From assembly GCA_943789455.1 (NCBI GenBank), contig CALSUE010000001.1, forward strand, positions 760,001-824,000: 64,000 bases of DNA, in the 5' to 3' direction. Of this stretch, positions 30,192 to 39,608 are shown one piece after another. Every line of letters begins with the position of its first letter. Position 1 is the stretch's first letter. Below the pieces are notes generated by a model. The model made no database searches and was not told where the DNA came from. It saw nothing but the letters and a program-made list of their open reading frames with translations. The translations under genes were made by a program, and so were the position numbers. The stretch is from an uncultured Flavobacteriaceae bacterium. GTDB taxonomy: Bacteria > Bacteroidota > Bacteroidia > Flavobacteriales > Flavobacteriaceae.

Positions 30192-31367
30192 TTGAACGAA
30201 AGAATTTTACAACAGGACATTCAAGAGCATATAAAGAACCATTTAAAATCTGATATTCATAAATTAATTTTAAAAGGTGTTCCATTTGAAGGAGTAACAG
30301 TTCAAGAAGTTGCCAATCAGGTGATTTGTAAGCAAAAGTCTGAAAAAAAATTACCAAGTTGGTTCGATACTAAAAATGTTTATTATCCACCAAAAGTAAG
30401 TATAGAACAAACATCGTCAGAGACTGCAGCTAAATACAAAGCTTCTTTGGTTTCTGGAAAGAGATTAATAGATTTAACAGGTGGTTTTGGTGTAGATTCT
30501 TTTTACTTCTCTTCTACTTTTAACACCGTTATTCATTGTGAGATAAATACAAAACTATCTAAAATAGCAGCACACAACTTTAAACAACTAAACAAAACAA
30601 ATATTACCTGTTTAGCTGAAAACGGAATTGAATACCTTAAAAAATCTAGTGACTCTTTTGATGTTATTTATTTAGATCCTTCTAGAAGAAGTGATTCTAA
30701 AGGAAAAGTTTTTTTATTAAAGGATTGTGAACCAAATATTCCAAAATATATTGATTTGTTATTGAATAAAACAAAAACAATACTCATAAAAAATTCACCA
30801 ATTTTAGACATTACTAGTGCGATCAAAGAACTAAAATTTGTGAAAGAAATTCATATTGTTGCAATTCGTAATGATGTAAAAGAATTACTATATCTATTAG
30901 AAAAAGAATACAATGGGGAAATAAAAATAAATACTATAAATTTTTCAAAAAAAAACACCCAAAAATTTAATTTCCTATTAAATAAAAAAACAATATCTAA
31001 TTATCAAGAACCCCAAGATTACCTGTACGAACCAAATGCAGCTATCTTAAAATCTGGAGGTTTTCATGAAATCACAGCTCAGTTAGATGTTTACAAAATC
31101 CATCAACATTCACATTTATATACATCAAAAAAAAATATAAAATTCCCAGGGAGAGGGTTTAAAATAATCGCTGTTCTTCCCTACGATAAAAAGAAAATAG
31201 TAAAACTGTTACCCAACAAAAAAGCGAACATAACCACGAGAAATTTTCACAAGAGTGTTGCTCAAATCAGAAAAGAACTAAAAATTAAAGATGGTGGAGA
31301 TGACTATTTATTTTTTACAACGAACCTCCACAATACGTTTAATTGTATCTATTGTAAAAAACTATAG
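30192..31367 (+). CDS. class I SAM-dependent methyltransferase with THUMP-like C-terminal domain
   Basis: LIDLTGGFGVDSFYFS, VIYLDPSRRSDSKGK; TTG start at 30192 likely. Confidence 0.85.
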   Translation: MNERILQQDIQEHIKNHLKSDIHKLILKGVPFEGVTVQEVANQVICKQKSEKKLPSWFDTKNVYYPPKVSIEQTSSETAAKYKASLVSGKRLIDLTGGFGVDSFYFSSTFNTVIHCEINTKLSKIAAHNFKQLNKTNITCLAENGIEYLKKSSDSFDVIYLDPSRRSDSKGKVFLLKDCEPNIPKYIDLLLNKTKTILIKNSPILDITSAIKELKFVKEIHIVAIRNDVKELLYLLEKEYNGEIKINTINFSKKNTQKFNFLLNKKTISNYQEPQDYLYEPNAAILKSGGFHEITAQLDVYKIHQHSHLYTSKKNIKFPGRGFKIIAVLPYDKKKIVKLLPNKKANITTRNFHKSVAQIRKELKIKDGGDDYLFFTTNLHNTFNCIYCKKL

Positions 31368-31481
31368 TTAAGTCGTATTTATTAAAATTTAAAAACACTA
31401 TAAGTCCCATTAATAAAGGCTTTTAATTATTTATACCATATTTTTTATTAAGTTTGTTATTATAACTTTATAAGTTATCTC

Positions 31482-32279
31482 ATGCAAACAAATACCTACC
31501 AAGGACTTCAAATTATTAATAAAAAACAATCAATCACTACAGATGAATTGGTAATAGAAGCTCCTTTACAGATTAATATTAACAATGAATCATATACGGT
31601 AGTTATGAGAACTCCAGGTAATGATCAAGATTTGGTTCTTGGGTTATTGTATGCCGAAGATATTTATAAAAACTCACTTCCAATACCTTTTAAAATTATA
31701 GAAGAAAAATTCAATATTCCTAGTATTGTAAATGTAACTATAGCTTCAAATCATTTAGGAAAAGGATACTTAAATAAAAGAACCTTGTTGTCTGTTTCTT
31801 CCTGTGGTATATGTGGAAAAAAAGAACTTGATGACATTAAAGTAAGTGGTGAAAAAATGGAACAAAAAGTGAATTTTTCATCTGAAAAATTACTAAATAT
31901 GTTTACTTCATTACAAAAATATCAAGAAACTTTTAAGAAAACTGGCGGAAGCCATGCAGCTGGTATTTTTAATACTCAATTTAAATTACTTACCCTTAGA
32001 GAAGATATAGGTAGACATAATGCTGTAGATAAATGCATCGGTAGTTTATTGCAATTAAATATATTGAAAAATGGCATATATTTATTGGTTAGTGGAAGAG
32101 TTTCCTACGAAATTGTTTCTAAAGCTTTTTTGGCAAAAATCCCAGTAATTGTTGCGGTATCTGCGTGTTCATCTATGGCTGTAGATTTTGCTAAAGAATT
32201 TGGTATTTGTTTAATAGGATTTACTAGAGAGAATAAAATGACTGTCTATGCCAATCCTAGCTCTTTAGAAAAAAAATAA
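31482..32279 (+). CDS. fdhD: formate dehydrogenase accessory sulfurtransferase FdhD
   Basis: SSCGICGKKE Cys motif, TGGSHAAGIF, REDIGRHNAVDKCIG. Confidence 0.95.
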   Translation: MQTNTYQGLQIINKKQSITTDELVIEAPLQININNESYTVVMRTPGNDQDLVLGLLYAEDIYKNSLPIPFKIIEEKFNIPSIVNVTIASNHLGKGYLNKRTLLSVSSCGICGKKELDDIKVSGEKMEQKVNFSSEKLLNMFTSLQKYQETFKKTGGSHAAGIFNTQFKLLTLREDIGRHNAVDKCIGSLLQLNILKNGIYLLVSGRVSYEIVSKAFLAKIPVIVAVSACSSMAVDFAKEFGICLIGFTRENKMTVYANPSSLEKK

Positions 32280-32283
32280 AATT

Positions 32284-34578
32284 ATGAGTACTAAAAAAAT
32301 ACACGCACAACCACCAAAAAAACTGACAGGTATAGAATTTGAAAAAATCCCGTCCTCAGCTGCTGGTTTTCCGGCTATAAAATCAGCCATTACTCAAATA
32401 AAAGATAAAGTAGGCTTAAAAAAAGGCATTGGTTTGTTAGCTAATTTAAATCAAAAGAATGGATTTGATTGTCCGGGATGTGCTTGGCCAGACCCTGACG
32501 AGAAAAGAGCTTTCCTATCAGAATATTGTGAAAATGGTGCCAAAGCTGTTGCTGAAGAGGCAACAAAAAATAGAGTATCACCACTTTTTTTTGCAACCCA
32601 TTCAATTTCAAAATTATCAAAATTATCAGATTATGAAATAGGAAAAAAGGGAAGAATTACCCATCCTGTTGTTGTTCATGAGGGAAGAAATCATTATGAA
32701 GAAATTTCATGGGAAGATGCTTTTAATATGATAGGTAAAGAATTGAAATCCTTACCCTCAGCAGATGAAGCAATTTTTTATACTTCAGGAAGAACGAGTA
32801 ATGAGGCTGCTTTCTTATATCAATTATTTGTACGAAAGTTTGGGACCAACAACTTACCCGACTGTTCAAATATGTGTCATGAATCTAGTGGTGTGGCTCT
32901 AACCGAAACTCTAGGTATTGGAAAAGGATCTGTAACCTTAGAAGATTTTAATCATGCAGAACTGGTTATTGTAATAGGGCAAAACCCAGGTACAAATCAT
33001 CCTAGAATGTTAACTGCATTGGGAGAAACAAAAAAAAGAGGAGGCAAAATCATTACAATAAATCCTTTACCTGAAGTTGGCTTAATGAGGTATAAAGATC
33101 CTCAGAATCCACTTAAATGGATTGGTAAAGGACAAAAACTAACCGATATTTTTTTACAAGTAAAAATAAATGGAGATGTTGCATTGTTAAAAATAATTTT
33201 AAAATTATTGTGGGAAAAAGAACAGAAATCTCCCGGAACTATTTTTGATCATGAATTTATCAATTCAAATACTTTAGGATATAATCATTTTATTAAGGAT
33301 TTAGAAACCTACTCCATTGAAGAATTAATTCCTCAGACAGGTATAGATCTTAAAATTATAAAAGAAGCTGCAACATTAATAGCTGCGAAGAAAAAAATAA
33401 TTATCTGCTGGGCCATGGGATTAACCCAACACAAAAACTCTGTAGATAATATACGTGAAGTTGTAAATTTATTATTAGTAAAAGGTAGTATTGGTAAACA
33501 AGGTGCCGGCACATGCCCTGTTCGTGGACATTCAAATGTTCAGGGAGACAGGACAATGGGTATTTGGGAAAAACCCAAAAAAGAATTTTTAGATAATTTA
33601 GAAAAAGAATTTAATTTCAAAGCTCCTAGAAAACATGGACTTGACGTAGTAGATGCCATTGAAGCAATGCATCAAAAAAAAGCGAAAGTTTTTATTGGTA
33701 TGGGTGGTAACTTTCTCTCTGCTACTCCAGATACAGAATATACTGCTAAAGCCCTTCAAAATTGTGAACTCACCGTTCATGTATCTACCAAATTAAACAG
33801 AAGTCATTTAATTCACGGAAAAAAAGCATTGATACTCCCATGCTTGGGAAGATCTGAAAAAGATATTCAAGAAAAAGGAGTTCAATTTGTAAGTGTAGAA
33901 AACTCAATGGGAGTTGTACATTCTTCTTCTGGACATTTAGCACCTTTATCAGAATCTTTACTCAGTGAACCCGCCATTGTAGCTGGTATGGCAAAAGCAA
34001 GTCTGTCAAACCCTTCACTCAATTGGACTGAATTGATTAAAGACTATGATAACATTAGAAATAAAATAGAGGCTACTATTCCAGGTTTTAAAGATTACAA
34101 TACACGAATTAGAAAAAAAGGAGGTTTTTATTTACCAAATAATGCAAGAAATAAAGACTTCTCTCCTACACTTTCAGGCAAAGCTAATTTTACACTCAAT
34201 AGGATTTCAGATATTTTCCTGAAAAAGGATCAATTTATGATGATGACCATCAGAACTCATGATCAATACAACACAACCATATACGGACTAGATGACAGGT
34301 ATCGTGGCATTATAAATGAACGTAGAGTTATTTTTATGAACCCCATAGATATGAAAGAGCAAGGGTTAGAAAAGCTAGATGCTGTAGATTTGGTCAGTCA
34401 TTTTAACAAAGAGAAACGTACAGCAAAAAAATTCCTTGTAATTCCTTACAACATTCCAAAACAATGTACAGCTACCTATTTTCCGGAGGCAAATGTTTTG
34501 GTGCCTATTCAAAGTAAAGCTAGAATTAGTAATACACCAACCTCAAAAACAATCATTATTACAATTCATAAAAAATAA
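32284..34578 (+). CDS. FdhF/YdeP family molybdopterin oxidoreductase
   Basis: GFDCPGCAWPDP, YTSGRTSNEAAFLYQLFVR, LPDCSNMCHESSGVAL, GQNPGTNHPRM; adjacent to fdhD. Confidence 0.93.
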   Translation: MSTKKIHAQPPKKLTGIEFEKIPSSAAGFPAIKSAITQIKDKVGLKKGIGLLANLNQKNGFDCPGCAWPDPDEKRAFLSEYCENGAKAVAEEATKNRVSPLFFATHSISKLSKLSDYEIGKKGRITHPVVVHEGRNHYEEISWEDAFNMIGKELKSLPSADEAIFYTSGRTSNEAAFLYQLFVRKFGTNNLPDCSNMCHESSGVALTETLGIGKGSVTLEDFNHAELVIVIGQNPGTNHPRMLTALGETKKRGGKIITINPLPEVGLMRYKDPQNPLKWIGKGQKLTDIFLQVKINGDVALLKIILKLLWEKEQKSPGTIFDHEFINSNTLGYNHFIKDLETYSIEELIPQTGIDLKIIKEAATLIAAKKKIIICWAMGLTQHKNSVDNIREVVNLLLVKGSIGKQGAGTCPVRGHSNVQGDRTMGIWEKPKKEFLDNLEKEFNFKAPRKHGLDVVDAIEAMHQKKAKVFIGMGGNFLSATPDTEYTAKALQNCELTVHVSTKLNRSHLIHGKKALILPCLGRSEKDIQEKGVQFVSVENSMGVVHSSSGHLAPLSESLLSEPAIVAGMAKASLSNPSLNWTELIKDYDNIRNKIEATIPGFKDYNTRIRKKGGFYLPNNARNKDFSPTLSGKANFTLNRISDIFLKKDQFMMMTIRTHDQYNTTIYGLDDRYRGIINERRVIFMNPIDMKEQGLEKLDAVDLVSHFNKEKRTAKKFLVIPYNIPKQCTATYFPEANVLVPIQSKARISNTPTSKTIIITIHKK

Positions 34579-34790
34579 TTTTTAGAAGTTTTTTATAAAA
34601 CGAATAGTAATTGGAAGAAATTTGAAAAATGCTTCTGCTATTATCATTATATTTTTTTTAACAACTAAATGAATCTTCTTTTTTCAAAATCTTTATTATT
34701 CTTCTAATTTTATGTTTCATTATTATTTATTAAATTAGAAGCTACTTAGGTTTATTAAGTAGTGATGTGTAAAATTCACTCAAATTAATT

Positions 34791-36203
34791 ATGAAAAAAA
34801 TTGATCGCAGAAAAGCATTAAAAAATTTAACCATTGGGATTGGTGGAGCTACGCTACTTTCTAACCCATTAAGTGGATTTGCAACTACAAAAACAAATTC
34901 AAAAACTATTCCTTCAACAAAAATTGGAAATCCTAATATTGAAAACCCTGTAACCGCTATTACTTTAGGGGCTGGAAATAGAGGAAACGTTTATGGGAAT
35001 TACGGAATTGAATTTTCTAAAGAATTAGATATTATTGGTGTAGCTGAACCCATCTCAATTCGTAAAGAACGATATGCAAAAAAACATAATATTTTAGAGG
35101 AAAATAGGTTTGATACCTGGGAAGACGTTTTTAATAGACCTAAATTTGCCGATGCAGTGATTATCACTACACCAGATAATTTACATTATGGTCCTTGTAT
35201 GAAAGCTCTCGAGTTGGGATATGATGTATTATTAGAAAAACCGATAGCTCCCTCCGAAAAGGAATGCCTAGACATCTTAAATTTAGCCAATAAAACAGGT
35301 AGAATTGTTGCCGTATGTCATGTCTTGCGTTATGCTCCTTATTTTATAAAATTACGTGAAATGATTCAATCTGGAGCTATAGGAAAACTGATAAGTATTC
35401 AGCATTTAGAACCTATAGAACATATTCATATGTCTCATTCCTATGTAAGAGGCAATTGGCATAATTCTAAAGAAACAACACCAATTATTCTTGCTAAATC
35501 TTGTCATGATTTAGATATATTAAGATGGTTGATTGATAAACCTTGTAAAAGTATTGCTGCGTTTGGTAGTTTAAAATGGTTTAAAAAAGAAAATGCTCCA
35601 GAAGGAAGTACTAATAGATGTACTGATGGTTGTGCTGTAGAAAAAAACTGTCCATATTCAGCTTTGAAAATTTACAACAAACCCAATGGATGGTCTTCTG
35701 TATTTGACTTACCAGATGACATATCTAAGCATGAGGAATATATATTAGAGCAATTAAAAACTACAAATTATGGACGTTGTGTTTATAGAATGGAAAATGA
35801 CCAACCAGATCATTATATAACATCCATGGAGTTTGAGGATGAAATTACCGCCAACTTTTCTATGGAAGCTTTTACCTCATATCATGGAAGAAGAACACGA
35901 GTTATGGGTTCTCATGGGGATATTACTGGAGATATGACTGAATTTACTCACACAGATTTCTTAACAGGTAAAAAAACCATATGGGATATTTCTGTTGACA
36001 AAAATAACAATAGTGGCTATCAGGGAAGTGGACATGGTGGTGGGGATTGGAGATTAGTTACAGATTGGATTAACGCTGTAAAAAATCAAAACTCTAGTCT
36101 ATTAACCTCAACTATAGATGCTTCTGTAGAAAGTCATATTATGGGATTTATGGCTGAAAAAAGTAGAAAATCAAAACAAATAACACCTATTCAATTAACC
36201 TAA
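34791..36203 (+). CDS. Gfo/Idh/MocA family oxidoreductase with twin-arginine-like N-terminus
   Basis: MKKIDRRKALKNLTIGIGGATLL; YDVLLEKPIAPSEKE; insert RCTDGCAVEKNCPYSA. Confidence 0.9.
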   Translation: MKKIDRRKALKNLTIGIGGATLLSNPLSGFATTKTNSKTIPSTKIGNPNIENPVTAITLGAGNRGNVYGNYGIEFSKELDIIGVAEPISIRKERYAKKHNILEENRFDTWEDVFNRPKFADAVIITTPDNLHYGPCMKALELGYDVLLEKPIAPSEKECLDILNLANKTGRIVAVCHVLRYAPYFIKLREMIQSGAIGKLISIQHLEPIEHIHMSHSYVRGNWHNSKETTPIILAKSCHDLDILRWLIDKPCKSIAAFGSLKWFKKENAPEGSTNRCTDGCAVEKNCPYSALKIYNKPNGWSSVFDLPDDISKHEEYILEQLKTTNYGRCVYRMENDQPDHYITSMEFEDEITANFSMEAFTSYHGRRTRVMGSHGDITGDMTEFTHTDFLTGKKTIWDISVDKNNNSGYQGSGHGGGDWRLVTDWINAVKNQNSSLLTSTIDASVESHIMGFMAEKSRKSKQITPIQLT

Positions 36204-36234
36204 ATATCTTTTCACATTAGAGTCTAAGTTTGGT

Positions 36235-36846
36235 ATGAAAGTAGGTCATGTATTATTTAAAACTAATAACTTAAAGGCATCATTTAAAGCCTTTGAAAAA
36301 TTAGGTTTCAATGTTGAATATGGCTCTAAAAGTAAACCTCACAATGCTTTAATTTATTTTTCAGAGGGGCCTTACATTGAGCTTTTAGAAAAAGCACCAA
36401 TATCTCCTTTTATAAAATTAATATTACGTTTAATGGGTAGACGTTTATTAGTAGAGCGGTTTAATTCTTGGGAAAATGCAAAGGAAGGTTTTTTTGAAAT
36501 ATGTTTAGAGAATAACACTGCTAACTTTGAAAAAGAAATAAAAATATTAAATAAATTCAAAGAAGGTTTTTTTGTAACTAGAAGTAAAAGAATAGATCCA
36601 TCTCATCGAGTTTTAACATGGAAACTCCTCTTTCCAAATCAAATTAAAATTCCTTTTCTCATGACAAAATTTAGTAAAAACCCAAAACCTAACAACTTTG
36701 TTCACCCCAATAAAATTAAAAGAATAAAACAAATATCATACGGTACAGATTCAAAATTCATTTCAATCCTCAATGAATTATGTGATGATAGCACACTTCA
36801 ATTATATGAGGGACACGGAGTAAAAGATGTGTTTTACGAAAAATAA
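36235..36846 (+). CDS. VOC / glyoxalase-like domain protein
   Basis: MKVGHVLFKTNNLKASFKAFEKLGFNVEYGSKSKPHNALIYFSEGPYIELLE. Confidence 0.75.
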   Translation: MKVGHVLFKTNNLKASFKAFEKLGFNVEYGSKSKPHNALIYFSEGPYIELLEKAPISPFIKLILRLMGRRLLVERFNSWENAKEGFFEICLENNTANFEKEIKILNKFKEGFFVTRSKRIDPSHRVLTWKLLFPNQIKIPFLMTKFSKNPKPNNFVHPNKIKRIKQISYGTDSKFISILNELCDDSTLQLYEGHGVKDVFYEK

Positions 36847-36891
36847 TACTTTACATAAACAAAAAAGCCTCACATTTCTGTGAAGTTTTAA

Positions 36892-36908
36892 GTGAGCCCG
36901 ATAGGATT
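36892..36908 (-). repeat. 17-bp duplicate of the tRNA-Arg 3' end (att-like remnant)
   Basis: gtgagcccgataggatt is identical at 36892-36908 and 37033-37049. Confidence 0.7.
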
Positions 36909-36978
36909 AGCCTCGCTGATCCTTAACGCTCCGCGCTGAAAATCAACAAAAGAAACTTCAGTATCACCCAAAATAAAA

Positions 36979-37006
36979 AAGCAAGCTCTTTATTTTGAGC
37001 TTGCTT
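36979..37006. terminator. hairpin with flanking A/T tracts downstream of the tRNA cluster
   Basis: AAGCAAGCTC tttatttt GAGCTTGCTT; preceded on + by AAAATAAAA (a T run when read on -). Confidence 0.65.
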
Positions 37007-37033
37007 CGTTTCAACTTTTTGTTGATTTATTTG

Positions 37034-37107
37034 TGAGCCCGATAGGATTCGAACCTATGACCGCCTCCTTAGAAGGGAGGTGCTCTATCCAGCTGAGCTA
37101 CGAGCCC
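37034..37107 (-). tRNA. tRNA-Arg (TCT)
   Basis: Reverse complement GGGCTCGTAGCTCAGCTGGATAGAGCACCTCCCTTCTAAGGAGGCGGTCATAGGTTCGAATCCTATCGGGCTCA folds as a cloverleaf; anticodon TCT. Confidence 0.95.
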
Positions 37108-37148
37108 GTAGTTTTTATGTTTCTACGAAAACACCACTTTTTACTTTG

Positions 37149-37223
37149 TCGGGGTGGCAGGATTCGAACCTGCGACCTCCTCGTCCCAAACGAGGCGCGA
37201 TGACCGGGCTACGCTACACCCCG
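37149..37223 (-). tRNA. tRNA-Pro (TGG)
   Basis: Reverse complement CGGGGTGTAGCGTAGCCCGGTCATCGCGCCTCGTTTGGGACGAGG...GGTTCGAATCCTGCCACCCCGA; anticodon TGG. Confidence 0.95.
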
Positions 37224-37237
37224 AGTAGCAATTGTTG

Positions 37238-37322
37238 CGGAGAGTGTGGGATTCGAACCCACGCGACAGTTACCCGTCGACAGTTTAGCAAACTGCTCCA
37301 TTAACCACTCTGGCAACTCTCC
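37238..37322 (-). tRNA. tRNA-Ser (GCT)
   Basis: Reverse complement GGAGAGTTGCCAGAGTGGTTAATGGAGCAGTTTGCTAAACTG...GGTTCGAATCCCACACTCTCCG with long variable arm; anticodon GCT. Confidence 0.95.
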
Positions 37323-37414
37323 GTAAAACTAACAATGTTAGTAAAAAATTGCGAGTGCAAATGTAACATACCAAATACAATATTGCAAGGTTTTTTATAC
37401 TTTTTGCAATAAAA

Positions 37415-39478
37415 TTAATCAGGGTATTCTACACGCACATGATAGATATTCATTAATTTTCTTTTGATTACTTTTTTTATTTTTTCAATCTCACTAAAAG
37501 TAATATCAGAATTAATAAATTGGTTGTCTAGCTTTTGTTTTTCTACGATCTTATCTATTAAATTATCTATAGACTGGGCTGTAGGTTGTTGTAAACTTTT
37601 TGAAGCAGCTTCAGCGGCATCACATATCATTAATATAGCAGTTTCTTTAGAGAAAGGAACTGGTCCTTTGTACTGAAATTTTTTAATATCTGCTTCTTCT
37701 TCTGGACTTTGTTCTTGTTCTTTAACATAGAAGTAATATACCAAACTTGTGCCGTGGTGGGTTCTAATAAAGTCTATAATTCTATCTGGAAGTCTATATT
37801 GTTTGGCAAGCTCTATTCCTTTAATTACATGATCAGTAATTATTTTTGCGCTATCTGTTGGAGATAGATCATTATGTGGATTCACACCTGTAGACTGATT
37901 TTCAATAAAATACATTGGATTTAATATTTTTCCAATATCATGATATAGAGCACCTGTTCTAACTAGCATTGAATTTGCGCCAATTTCATTAGCCGCTGCT
38001 TCCGCTAAATTAGCAACCTGCATCGAATGTTGAAATGTACCTGGCGCCTTTTCATTCAACTCTCTTAAAAGTCTTGTATTGGTGCTTGATAGTTCTAACA
38101 AAGTAACATCTGACACCAATCCAAATATTTTCTCGTAAGCATAGATGAAAAATAATGACAAAAATGACAACAAACCATTAGCTCCAAACATCATTAAATA
38201 TTCCCAATTAATTTGAGACGCATTTCCTTCTTTAATAATTGAAAATGCAAGATATGTAATCATGTAAATTAATGTAATTTGACCCACAGAAATAAAAAGA
38301 TTTGCTCTTTTGTGAAGTTCTGAGACAGTTAAAATAGTTACTATACCTGCTATAATATGAAGATAGATAAATTCAAAGCTATCGGGTACAATAAAACCCA
38401 GAAGCAACACGGTTAATACATGTGTAAACAAACCAAGTCTTGCATCAAAAAAAGCTTTCAAAACTATTGGTAAAATACTCAACGGGACCACATATAAGTA
38501 ATCTGAGTTGTATTTTACAACTAGGGTTTGAATCAAAAGCATAAAACTAACATTAAAAAATATAAATGTTACTTTGGTATTGTTATCAAAAATTTCTTTT
38601 CGATACTTATGCAAGAATAATAAAAGCATTAAAAGAGCTAGAGATACTAATATCGTATAACCCAATACAATCCAATAATAATTAGCATTTGTCCATAGTT
38701 TTGACTCTGACTGTCCTTTGAGTGAAAACAGAATAGCCATTTTTTTTCCTTCAACTATATCACCTTTTAAAATAATTAATTCACCTACTGAAACCTTTCC
38801 TTTACTGAGAGAAATTTCATTAACTGATTCATCAATTACTTTTTGAGTAAACTCATTATCATAAGAAACATTTGGTTTTATAACTTCAGAAAGTATCGAT
38901 AAATTAATATTCTGAGAATAACTGTAAGGCTGCTCACCCAAACTATTTTTAATGAGTTCAAAAACATCTTTTGAATACAACAAATTAGTATAGATGATAT
39001 CTTGTACTTGATTATCTTTCTTTAAGGCAATGAAACTATTTTTATCAGAAATAATTCCTTCACTAGTAGCCTCTATAAAACCATTATTATATACATTGTC
39101 AATTATAGTATTACCAGTTAACACCATAGACTCAATATCAATTTTTGATAATGAATCGCTTACATTATATAATGATGTTCTCAATTGGTAAGCTTTTTTT
39201 ACCTCCGATACAGTTTCTTTATTAAATTGAAAATATAATTTGGCAGCTACTTCTATTGTTTTAATTTCCTCTGTAATTTCCTCTTCAGATTTATTGATTG
39301 CAAAATCAAAGGGAGCGTAGAGATTATCATATTGCCAGGGCTTCCCCTTGGTAAACTCATATTTAAACTGTCCTCCTTTTGGGAAAAGATATACAATAGC
39401 AACGGTTGTGATTAAAAAAAGAATAACCTTGTAAATGGTAGTATTGTGCTTGTATAATTTGTTTACAGTTTTACTCAT
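37415..39478 (-). CDS. 7TM-HD family phosphohydrolase (PgpH-type)
   Basis: Extracellular N-terminal domain, seven TMs, then HD domain TGALYHDIGKILNPMYF, IRTHHGTS; start MSKTVNK at 39478 preferred. Confidence 0.92.
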   Translation of the reverse strand: MSKTVNKLYKHNTTIYKVILFLITTVAIVYLFPKGGQFKYEFTKGKPWQYDNLYAPFDFAINKSEEEITEEIKTIEVAAKLYFQFNKETVSEVKKAYQLRTSLYNVSDSLSKIDIESMVLTGNTIIDNVYNNGFIEATSEGIISDKNSFIALKKDNQVQDIIYTNLLYSKDVFELIKNSLGEQPYSYSQNINLSILSEVIKPNVSYDNEFTQKVIDESVNEISLSKGKVSVGELIILKGDIVEGKKMAILFSLKGQSESKLWTNANYYWIVLGYTILVSLALLMLLLFLHKYRKEIFDNNTKVTFIFFNVSFMLLIQTLVVKYNSDYLYVVPLSILPIVLKAFFDARLGLFTHVLTVLLLGFIVPDSFEFIYLHIIAGIVTILTVSELHKRANLFISVGQITLIYMITYLAFSIIKEGNASQINWEYLMMFGANGLLSFLSLFFIYAYEKIFGLVSDVTLLELSSTNTRLLRELNEKAPGTFQHSMQVANLAEAAANEIGANSMLVRTGALYHDIGKILNPMYFIENQSTGVNPHNDLSPTDSAKIITDHVIKGIELAKQYRLPDRIIDFIRTHHGTSLVYYFYVKEQEQSPEEEADIKKFQYKGPVPFSKETAILMICDAAEAASKSLQQPTAQSIDNLIDKIVEKQKLDNQFINSDITFSEIEKIKKVIKRKLMNIYHVRVEYPD

Positions 39479-39608
39479 AAGTATACATGTTGTGAACACA
39501 AACTTAACTTAAAAAAATGGACGTCAAAAATTGAAAGGATAGATTCCTGACAAATTTGATTTAAAATAGTTAGTTTTGTTTGATAATAGCACATTAAAAA
39601 TATTGAAA

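Noticed and set aside
37080-37304. 74-aa plus-strand ORF (WQDSNLRPPRPKRG...GECGIRTHATVTRR)
   Set aside because: Translation of antisense tRNA-Arg/Pro/Ser genes; a classic spurious ORF.
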